From Antedon mediterranea (lineage: Eukaryota > Echinodermata > Crinoidea > Comatulida > Antedonidae), in assembly GCF_964355755.1 (NCBI RefSeq), contig NC_092674.1:25718001-25782000 (forward strand): DNA of 64,000 nt. The letters run 5' to 3'. The notes below the pieces were generated by a model. The model searched no databases and was not told where the DNA came from. It worked only from the letters and a program-made list of their open reading frames with translations. Position 1 is the stretch's first letter; each line of letters opens with the position of its first letter. Made by a program: the position numbers and the translations under genes. Shown piece by piece: positions 26,401 through 38,400 of the stretch.

Positions 26401-29400
26401 AATGAAAACACCTCTCTATTAATAGGACACCCCTCTATTAAGGGGACACTCCTCTATCATGAGGACACCCCTTTATTAATGGGACATCCTTCTATCAAGA
26501 AGACACCCCTCTATTAAGGGGACACTCCTCTATCATGAGGACACCCCTTTATTAATGGGACATCCTTCTATCAAGGAGACACTTTTCTATCATGAGGACA
26601 CCCCTCTATGGGGACAACCTCTATTAAAAGGGACATCCCTCTATTATTAATCGGACACTTCTCTATCATAAGGACACCCCTCTATTAAGGGGACACTCCT
26701 TAATTAATGAAAACACCTCTCTATTAATGGGACATCCCTCTATCAAGGGGACATTTATCTATCATGAGGATACTCCTTCTATTATGGGGACACCCTCTAT
26801 TAAAAGGGACATCCTTCTATCAAGGGGACACTTCTCTATCATGAGGACACGCCTCAATTAATGAAAACACCTCTCTATTATGGGACATCACTCTATCAAG
26901 GGGACATTTCTCTATCATGAGGACACCCCTCTATTAAGGGGACACTCCTCAATTAATGAAAACACCTCTCTATTAATGGGACATCCCTCTATCAAGGGGA
27001 CATTTCTCTATCACAAGGACACCCCTCTGTTAAGGGGACACTATTATTGGGACATCCCTCTATTAAGCAGGCACCCCTATATTTTAATGGGACACTTCTC
27101 TATTAAGGAAAAACTTTACTATACAATGCAGCAAACAATATGAAAGCCCGCTCCATTAATTATTTTGTAACGTAAAATTATAATCTATTTCAGAAATGTA
27201 TTTATTTTTTTATTTATAACAATTTGGAGAAGCCAGATAGTCACATAACCGTTAAGGCTAGTGGCTAATTAAGCGGCCTCTAAACTACAGTATCTTGAAT
27301 TAATACAGAAAAACAGTGGGGCTACTGTAGATGATGGTTTGAATGTTAACAGACACACAAGGCAAAAACAACAAGCACTTAAAATCATATCAGAATTAAT
27401 TGCATTCATGTACAGTATACCTACCAGATTTGTGAACTTTGACACTCCGTTTTAGCAGCTGCGATGACGATGGTATCAACCCACTCAATGGATCTTCATC
27501 AAAGATACTGTCACTTATAACCAGCATCTTCTTCTTCATACAATCTCTGAAAAAAAGAAACAGTTAAAAAAAGCTTGTCAAAATTTCTTTCCATTTTTGT
27601 ACTTTTTGTAGTTAAAAATATATTGTCCTGCAAAAACCTGAAAAATAAAGATTAATAAAATCAGACTTTGAATAGGATATTTTGCAGTTTAATATTAAAG
27701 TTATAACAAACTATTATTTCACTTCTAAAAGGCAAAAGAAACAGTTAATTTTAATTTAGGTATATTTTGCTTACAATTTTTTTTTTCGACCTCGTTTTTG
27801 GTCAAAGTCAATTAATATTATGTGACATTAAAAAAATGGCATATTTAAAAAAAAAATTTTAAAAAGTACTTTTTTAGGAGGACAATACATCTTTAAATAT
27901 TTGCAGATTAGATTGTTTAATTCATTTGCTTTAGACTCTGTGCCCAAATATGGTAGTGATATGCATAAATATGGTAGTGATATGACATCATCATGTCCAT
28001 ATATGGGCAAATCACTTTTTTTTGTCACATAAAGTTTGATAGTGTAGACAAGGCTTTAGACTCTTCTGTTGAATGCCAATCGAAATGAAAATATGCATTG
28101 AAAATAAAACATTATACTACATTGTTGAAATCTTTCTCATTTTTATTACATTTGTAGATGGTTTGTCTGAGAATTAAAACAGAACATGAATACATCCCCA
28201 GTTACTACTACTGTATGTTATGACGTACGTAAAACTGGTGGCGCTTCACCACTCAGATTTAAAGATATGTGGAGTTAAATCAACATTTTATCCGCTCCTA
28301 CACTAATATTAATTATTATAATAACAATAACAATATCATATTAACAATAATTACAATAATTAAAAATAATAACTACTACAGTAGTAGTAGTAATGACTAT
28401 AATTTTTATGTTTAAATTTTAAATGTAAATATGTATAATTATGTTTGTATGATGTAGTAATAGTATGTTTAAGCGGATATTAGCCCTTGATGGCATTTGC
28501 AGCAATAAAGAAATTGAATTGAATTGAACTATTATTTATAGTTTGTTATTCACTTTAGAAACTAGTACTGTACTGTAAATTATTATAATGAATTTCTAAT
28601 GTCATTAGAGCTACTTTAAAAATTCATGGTTATATTGAAATTTTCTAAATTTAAAATTTGGAAATTTTGCAGTACGGCATTTTAAACCGGACGCTCAAAT
28701 TGGACGAATAAATGTTTAATTAATTAATATCATGATAAAACAAGTCTATTGCATATGTTATTACCATAGTTACGACAACAATCAGAAATGATATTACTGA
28801 AAATAATTGCGCACTTTGGTTTTAAAACGCATGTTTGTGATAATGCATCCACCCAGTGGTAATGGATACTAATAACCTTCTATCTAATGTAAATGCTAAT
28901 TGCCACTAAAAGTAGCTTTTGTAGTTGCTAAGAAAGTCTTCTTCATAATCATCATAGTTTTAATGAAAATGTTATTCTTGATTCTCTTCTTCACTCAGTC
29001 TTGTTGTAAAAAGCTTATTTGTATAATTGGTTGGAAAATTCTACATGTTATTGTTAAAAGTATGTACAGTACCATACATTTTATGTATATTTTAAAGAAT
29101 ATTTTCTAAAAGGCTCTGAAACCTTACAATTAGATTGGAATGACACTTTAAACATGTTTAGATCCAGTCGAGGCATGACCTGTTTATACAGTAGTTTCTA
29201 TCTTAAAATCCTGATGTTTTTTTGGGGGAGTCGGAGTGGGGGGAGGGGGGATAGATATATTAAATGTGTAGTAGCAGTAAGGTAGTTTTAATATACAGCT
29301 TTTGCTATGCTACTAATTGCTACACTGGCAAAATTATTCCCTGCGTTAAGCTCTGTCTACACTATCAAACTACAGTTTGACAAAAAAAAGTCTGATGTGC

Positions 29401-32400
29401 CCAAATATGGTAGTTGATATGCCCAAATATAGTAATGATATGACATCATCATGTCCATGGGCACATCACATTTTTTTGTCACATCAAGTTTGATAGTGTA
29501 GACAGAGCTTTACAACACTGGCAATGGTACAAGTCAGGATTGAACCCTGTACCTTGGGGTTGGAAGGCAAGCAGGCCTGCATCATCTTATATGCATGTCT
29601 ACTGCACAGCACATAATATTGAATAAACTGCATGTCGACATTTGATAGGTACTCCATTGATGCTCTGTTGATAAATTAATGTGGAGCCACAGTTAACAAC
29701 AAAGAAAAATTGATCAAAAACCTCTTTTTGTAAGCTGTCATTGTCAATTATTTTCAATTTAAACGTACTGTACTACAGTAGACAATTAAGTCTGCAGAGT
29801 ATGATATTATTACAGTATTTGTATATTATATTAAGTTTCTAAAGCTCTGTTTACACTATCAAACTTGATGTGACAAAAAAATGTGATGTGCCCATAAATG
29901 GACATGATGATGATGTCATATCATTACCATATTTAAGCATATCACTACCATATTTGGGCACATCACACTTTTTTTGATAGTGTAGACAGAGCTTTATGGT
30001 TAAGTTTTATGGAAGGAGACATTGCTAGCTAGCATTTGACAAGGCAATCTGTCAAGCTCATAGCATTATGTTAAGTAAATAATCATGCTAATGCAATGTC
30101 TTACACATGCCAGAACATAAATTACAACGTAAACGTGTAAATCTCAAATTTGGTTCTTCTTTACTGAAATAATGATTGGATTTCTTGTATTAATATGACA
30201 ATTTCTTCAAAAATTAAATAGATAGTAAATATAGAAATAAAATTGAAAATCTCAAAAAGAACGCTCATTTAGACTAGCTTGTTGCTTGCTTGAAAATAAT
30301 TTGTCAAGAAAAAATATTATTAAACATTTTTTTTTATAGTTTTCCTGTGCTGCATTCGCAATTTTATCAGTCGTTTTTTTCTATATTCCGAAATCAGTAA
30401 ATTCATATACACTACTTTATGTAATTTGATATTAGTAAATTGATTTTTTTTTAAATGGTACCATTTACTACAAAAATAAATACCAATGGTTTGTTCAATC
30501 AATAGTATTGTAATTTTGATAATTTAATATATTTATTTATCATTATTGTAAATTAGAAGGCCTAATCAGTCCAAAGAGTGAATGAAAAAGTTGATTAAAT
30601 TAAACATTTGTATAAAAGGAGATTTATAGCATTTGTGGCCAGTGGCGTAACGCAAAGGCCTGAGGCCGTGGTTTAGGAACTCGGTGGCCCTCTAACGCTG
30701 GAGGCCTCGGGCGTTTTACATTTTTTGACATATTTTAATGCCTGTTTTTTTTCCTCTTGGCACTGCTCAGGGAGCCCCATAAGCTCCGGGGCACCACCGG
30801 GGTTTATCCAGTGCCCACTCATAGCCATTATGCCACTGTTTATGGCTGCCACATTACCCCCTTTCCCTCAAAACCATCTCTCTCTCACACTAAAGTGTGA
30901 TACCATTCATTTAACAGGAACTAACTGTCAATACTATTTCACAGTTAATTAATTGATCTGTCCAATCAGTAATCAACTCACTGTACTATTCCACTGCTTG
31001 GTAGGTAATGTTGGACACCTCCTAATCCATCAAGGCTCATTAGTTGACTGGTGCTTGTGTCAATTATATACACTAACGATTCACTCTGAAAACAACCAAA
31101 TATATATTTATATCATTAAAAACCTTTTACACTTAAAATAATACTGCAGATTAGAATTTATTGTTAATTATTAAAAAATCTACATACTTTTTTATTTAAA
31201 TACTTTCTTGGAAATGTATTTTATATTATAGTAAAAAAAACATTCAACATAATTACAACAAAAATTTGCAGCTAATGAAAAAAACAAATATACTCAGCTG
31301 TTTATGTTTACACTATCAAACTAGTTTGACAAACAATGTGATGTGCCCAAATAAGGTAGTGATATGTCATCATTATGTCCTTATGTGCACATCACATTTT
31401 TTTGTCACATAAACTTTATTAGTGTAGAGAGCTTAACATACTGTGATTAAATAACGTTATCACAATTAATTATTCGTTATGTAGTGTAATGTACACAATT
31501 CCAAAGATCAACCAAGGGTCTATAGTACAATACTTTCACTGTAAAACAATATTCACTTGTATACTGTACGTTAAAACACAAGTGATTACAATACATACAG
31601 TAATTGATATGTAAGATTATAATCCTGTTTAGTACGTTACTGTAAAAACAATACAACATAAAATGTACTGTACATGCTCAGAGGAATTATAGTATGTTTT
31701 AATATCTTAAAGTGGTTCAGTTGATATGATTACTGTATTGTAGTCTTATAGCATTCAAGTTGTGGGGCCAAGTCCTATAGTACTCATTTTAAAGACTGCA
31801 TGCTATGATTGCTAGGGCAGTTTTCAAGTTTCCAGCCATTAATTGGCCTTAATGGAAGACTCCCTGATCTTAATATTTGTTTTATTTGTTTTTTGGGTCA
31901 AATAAATAGTTCTTGATTTTGTATTCAAAGTACTGTAAGCCTTAAAAATAACACAGGATCTCATAACAATATTTCTGTACCTATCCATAAAACCAACTCA
32001 TTCCAACACAATATTAGATACAGTACTCCAGACCCACACTATGGAATAATCTGCTATACCTCCTTCCATTTGAAAATCTGCCTCCCAAAATGTATTTCAA
32101 AAAATAAAAAATCATTATCTTCTCTTAATATTAGCCTGTCATGTCTTGACCAGTACCTACAGTACAGTATCTTTTCCATACTTCCTCCTTTTTTAAAACT
32201 TATTTTTCCATTCTATCAATTTTGTCTACTCTGTCTATTACAACTGTATGCACGGATATAATCAGGCAGAGGTAACAGGGAACTCCTGCCTCCAAAGTCT
32301 ACCATCAATAAACTATCTGCAGTACAGTACTTAAGTTAAAGTATATTTTAAGGCCTTCTTCCACCTAGCCTAATCTACTGCAACAACAACCCCCATAACC

Positions 32401-35400
32401 TCTGGGCTGGGTACTAGTGATACAGTAGTAACAATAGAGAGGTTTCGCAATCTTACGAATACGATAACGAAAACGGATATGTCACGCACACGTATTCATT
32501 TTCGTAAGCCATAAAAAAATCTGTTTCGCATGGCAACAAAATATTGAGGCGCGTCCAAAATATGACTGCGGTAAATTTGAGCGAAGCGCAGGTACGTGTT
32601 GCTTGGTGCTTGGCTGCCTACTGTAGGCCTAGCGTAACATCAAAGCGAGTGAGGACTTTAAAAACTGCTATTTATCAAAATTGACTAGTAAATTACTTTC
32701 AATAAATCTATAATTATATTATAATCATGAATCATTCCTGATTCAAATGCAAAATGTGCAAAATAGATCAAAAACTCGTTTTGTAGTTACGAATATGACT
32801 GGTGATATTCGTCAACACGAATACGCTTTACGAATATGAAATGGGGATCAGCTCAAAAGTTTCACAAATGTATGACGTATCCGTTTTCGTTATCGTATTT
32901 GTAAGGTTGCGAAACCTCCCTATTTGCATTTTATTCCAACAAGCAATACTTAGGCCCTATTTCTGCTCCATATCATCGATGGAAAGAGTACAAATACTAG
33001 TGTCACAAAGAAAGATAACGTGTCAAATACAAATCTGAGATTTAAATCAGGAGTTCAGGACATAATAAACTGCATAAAATCAAAGAAATGGAGGTGGGCA
33101 GTACATCTGGCAAGGAGATATGACAACAGATGGACAGTCAGACTAACACAGATTGGACTCCAAGAACCTGCAACAGAGACAGAGGGAGACAAAAGATAAG
33201 ATGGAGGGATGAACTAACAACATATGGTGGCATTGCATGTGGCAACGAGTAGCTAGAGACAGAAGTGAATGGTCAATTGGTGAAGAGGCCTTCGCCCTGC
33301 AGTGGAAAAAAGAAATTCTGTAGGTTAAGAAGAAGAAGATCATCAATGTATGGTACTGCATGATGATATGCTCAACTGGATGACTTGCTTGACAGGATTT
33401 TAGGGATCCGGCCATACCTATCCATCCCTCAATCCATACTTCCAACAAAATGTATTTTGGGTATTATGAAAGTCAACTTTTTTTTAACAGTCCTCCCACA
33501 AGGTAGTTTCAGCAAAAACGGGTCATCAAATTACAGTATATTATTCCTGTTATATTTTAATAACTTGATAAGTTAATCTTTTAACAAATAACAGTTTGTA
33601 TAGTTTATAATATGTACATCATAGAATTTGATAGAATCATTGATTACTAAAATTAAAAAGCATGTCAATTGTTATTCACTGTTTCCCTACCAGCTACTAA
33701 CTAAGAATTTGATGTTTACCTCGCGTTTGTAAATTCACTGTTCCCTACTGTATGATGTTATAGTATATAATACATCATAACATTTGATAGAATCATTGAT
33801 TTTACTAAAATTAAAAAGCATGTCAATTGTCAATTCACTGTTTCCCAACCATGTTTATCTCAGGTTTGTAATAAATTCATATTTGAGCACTTCACTCAGA
33901 ATAGAGTGCAAACTAAACACAAGCGTATTTACAAACTGCAATGCTAATATTAACTAACCCAGGCAATTATTCACCTTCCTAACCTAGGTGTATGTAATCC
34001 ACTCCATACTAATTGCCTTCTGTAGCTGGCCAATTATGGTGCAAGAACTGATGATATAAATAGACAAAAACAATTGAAACAGAGATTACTAACACAGTAA
34101 TTGATTAAAAAGGCACGCCATAGAATAGATGATTGTAATGGAAAAGGATGATTATTGAATTATCAATTCTTTTAGATACAGGCACATTTTGTTTACCTTT
34201 TTTTAGGAATATAGAAGAGATGAATGAATATTATCAGGGTAGGAACCCTTCCCAACTGCACCAACCTCTCTTTTACATTACAAACAAGGTCCTACAGTAT
34301 TTTAGACTTTAGATGTAATATTTCAATCTTCTACTAATCTATTTAGTTATAGTGTATAACTCACATTTGAATTTTTGCTAATGACATCTTTGATTTACTG
34401 TATCTAAGAGCAATTTTGTTTGAAATTAAATTTTGTTTGTTGGTTATCGCTATGCGCAAAAAATAAAGTCCTTCTTTCTACAGAACCCCAAATCTGGATC
34501 CTCTATTGAATTTCTTTGACAACAGACGATATTTAAACATATTACTGTAGGAAATGTTTTAAGCTCTCATGAATATTTAAAAATATTCATGAGAGCTTAA
34601 AATACAGCAGCACTTATTTGCAAGGCGACGCAAAATCGTGGTTTCAGTTTTCAACGATAGGTGGCGCTTCAAAATCGTTAATGCGGAAGTAAGTTGATTT
34701 TACACGATTTAACGGTCAAAACGCGAAGTGGCTTTCCCACTGTAAAGAGTTCTTATTTCAACCAATGTTATAACAGTATGTAAAGCACCGCTGATTGTGC
34801 AATCATTGCAATGTGCGCCATATTATAAATGTTAATTATTTTTGTCTGTGATACTGATAGGTCCACGAATAATAGACACGTTTCGCGCTCGCGACCAATC
34901 AGAAATAGTGGGTATAGATTTGTAAACAAACCGAACACCTCTCGCCTAGTGCGTGTTGAAGCATAGCGAAATGGCTACTGCCGAGTGCTTTTGTTGCAAG
35001 GTGCATCATAAATGTTGTATAAGTTGGATAAATCGTGAATTTAACTACACAAAATCACTGAATAATATTCCTGTTTTTAATTTTCAAACACTTGCTGAGT
35101 GGTTTGCGTCGGCTCCGAGAAGGATAGTGGCGCAAAATCTTGGAAATGTTTCAAGGAAAGGTACGTCCACGATGTGCTCGTGGCTCTCCGCCCGCCCGAT
35201 GGCGTTGCCTGATGCGGTACTTCGTCTACTAGGCCTAGGAGGCTTGGGTGTCTGTTTAAGTGCCGAAGAACACCACATAATACATGGAAGATGCAATAGG
35301 AGCATGAAGAAGAATGAACGATAATAATTAATATATTTACGCAACATTTGTAAATAAAATCAACAGTTAACATGTATTAAATGCACCGTGTCAAACCAAA

Positions 35401-38400
35401 AATGACAATACATAAATAAAGTCGATGATTCCGAACCAAATGCCCAAATAATTCTACAGTGAATATAAAACATAAGTTTAGAAAATAAATAACATCCTTA
35501 CCATGCCATTCCATCAAAAGGCTAGTTTTGACGATTGCTTTTTAAGATGATCATCTTTCAGTTCTCCCATGCTTTAACATACCTCTCGCTGTGTTTGTTT
35601 ACCATTGTATACCCACTAAAAGGTCAAACTGACGGTAACCTCGCGAGCGCGAAACGTGTCTATTCATTTTGTTTTTCATTTATTCACACAGGAGTAATTA
35701 AAACTTTGAATTCAATTAGTTTTCTGTGTCCTACTTACCACATCATCTAATAACATGTTGACAGCCTTGTGCAGAAAATGTCTCAAACTTGCAACATCAA
35801 CCACCGCTGCTAATTCCAACAGTGCCTCCTGAAACCAAAGCAATACTAAATGAGAATGTAAATATAATAAAGTAGGACATTTTAAAAGTAATTTTAATTT
35901 TTGTTGAATGAATTTACCTGAAGATTAAACCTTATAAATAACACCACATACATATGGGTAGTGGTTTGTTCATTTGTGTATTATGTAACAACTGGTTCTA
36001 TACTGTAGGGCTTTCCCAATATTAGAGGATCTTTTTATAATAGGGGGCTCCCCAGATATCAGGGGGCTCTCCCTATATTAGAGGGATCTTCCCATATTAG
36101 GGGGCTCTCCCCATATTAGGAGGCTTTTCTCATATTAGGGGCTCTTCTCATATTAGGGGCTCTCCCTACTGTATATTAGGGGCTCTCCCCATATTAGGGG
36201 GGGCTCTCCCTATATTAGGGGCTCTCCCCATATTAGGGGGCTCTTCCCATATTAGGGGATCTCCCCATATTAGAAGGATCTCACAATATTAAGGGGCTCT
36301 CACCATTAGTGGCTCTCCCAGTATAAGGGGCACTCCCCATATTAGGGGCTCTCTCCATATTATTAGGGAGCTCTCCTTATATAAGGGGGCTCTCCACATA
36401 TAAGGGGGTTCTCCACATATAAGGGAGCTAGCACAGTTTGGTGGTTTCTAGGTTCAAGCAATGAAAGATGACGCAGCAAGACCGATGAGAACAGGAACAG
36501 TGGACAATGGTCAGGGTGCTTTGCACTTGAGACATACCAACCATCCCATACTCAATTTTTCTTTGCTACTACTAGTAATTTTGTTCTTACTACTACAGTA
36601 TAGGTCATACAGTTAGACAAAAATAAACATATCAAAAAGATATACTGTGCCCTGTTGTAGTTAGTAATATTATCTAATTCAACAAATAACATGGAAACAA
36701 ATTTTGGAGAGAAAACTTAAGGAAAATACATTGCTGTATGTAACTCTGAGCCAGAGCTACCTCTTTAAATTGAAAAAAAAAATGGCATTAAACTGAAATT
36801 GTTTCATTAACAATCATAAAATGTTAAAAACAAAAGGCCGGTTATCCAGGTATACTTTAGATAGCTAAAAAGACAATTACACCATAAATATTAGTACAGA
36901 GAACATTTTCGCCAAGGTGTAGCATAGCAAAAATCTATACAAAACAACCTTATTGCTACACATTTCTAAAATTGTGTAGCAAAAAATACAATACAAAACT
37001 ATGTTTCTCGACTTAAAAATCAGTTTGATTAGCAATATTGCTAAACAAAATTTTTAAATGAAATTTTTCCCTGTAGTAACGTACAGTACTGTTTAATTGA
37101 TTATACAAAATACAATACTGTACCTTTTTTCTATAGTGCAAACAGACAGAGGAAACTACTTTTAAATTAAATACTAATATTAATAAAAATTATATATATT
37201 TATATGAAGAATAAAGAATAAAGTACTGTATGAGTTAACTTAATACTGTAGTTTATAGAGTATAGTTACGTGCTTACAAGTTACAATTAATCTTTAATGA
37301 TGTCTTTGAAATTGATTAGAAGTAACCAATTATGAGGTAATTTTGATATTAAAATAACACGTACCTGAAACCGCATTCTCGGTTTTACAAATTTAATGAA
37401 TTCTAAGCTCCAATTCTATAACACTACTTGTCCTTCTAAGTAATTACTTTAAGAACAAGCAAACTAGATGATTTTCAATTTATTTAGCCTCATATAATCA
37501 ATTTTCACTTCATTGAAGGTGATGCTTTTAAATACAGTAAAGACAACACGAGCAGCATCAAACATCACGTTTACAAACTCCAAATACGAACATTAGGCTT
37601 TTACGATGAAATGAAAGAATTAAGAGAATATATCGGTCGGTGTGACAAAAACGGTAAACACAGATGGCAGGAACCAATTAGACTGGTTGTGTTAGATGGC
37701 TAATGTGCATGTGGATGAAAGGTGTATTTGTGAGGATCAGAGAGAGAGATGAATATAAGCGTACTCATGTAAGAATTGTTATGATATTAACCATTGCAAA
37801 CATACTAATGTACGTTAATTATTTAATATTAGAAACTGCCCAGGTGTTATTTAACGAGTTGGCCAACTATAAAAAAAACCTCAAGGTTTTTCTATGATTG
37901 TTGTTGTTGAAGAATATTTATTTTAATAATTTGTAAAATACTAATTATTATAATATAATCATTTTTATTTAAAAATATTGATATATAAATTGCACCTCTA
38001 TGAGCAGATTTGTTATTCTTTCACTCAGATGAGTTTCAACTCTGGTATCTAGCATTTAATTATAGAATTCATTTAAATAAAAATATTAATGGGCACACAA
38101 TACATTAGCCAGTACTGTAGAGTTTATACCCTGCAACAGTATACAAAGAATACAGTGGCATAACAGCTATGAGCGCTCACTCGATATAAACCCAGGGCCC
38201 ACTTGAGTGCAAAAAGACATTAAATTAAAATATATTAAAAAAGGCTAAAAATGCCAGAGGCCTCCAGCGTTGGAGGGCCACCTAACGCATCTCCTTCCTT
38301 GTTTTAGTAGTGTCTTACAGTAAATATATTAACAATTTTTAAATATTTTTATGTAAAATGTACTATGAAATACATTCAAAATATTTTCCTATTGAGAACG

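Noticed and set aside
25985-27143. 107- and 87-codon ORFs of repeated GTLLYHEDTPLLMGHPSIK type
   Set aside because: They arise from the minisatellite period, have no start context or splice structure, and shift frame with unit changes.
34953-34970. Upstream start of the 123-codon ORF
   Set aside because: Position 34953 is GTG, not ATG; the first ATG in frame is at 34971.
35077-35373. Two minus-strand ORFs (98 and 87 codons) opposite the inverted-repeat element ORF
   Set aside because: GC-rich antisense shadows without motifs; the plus frame has the Cys/His cluster and a consensus donor.
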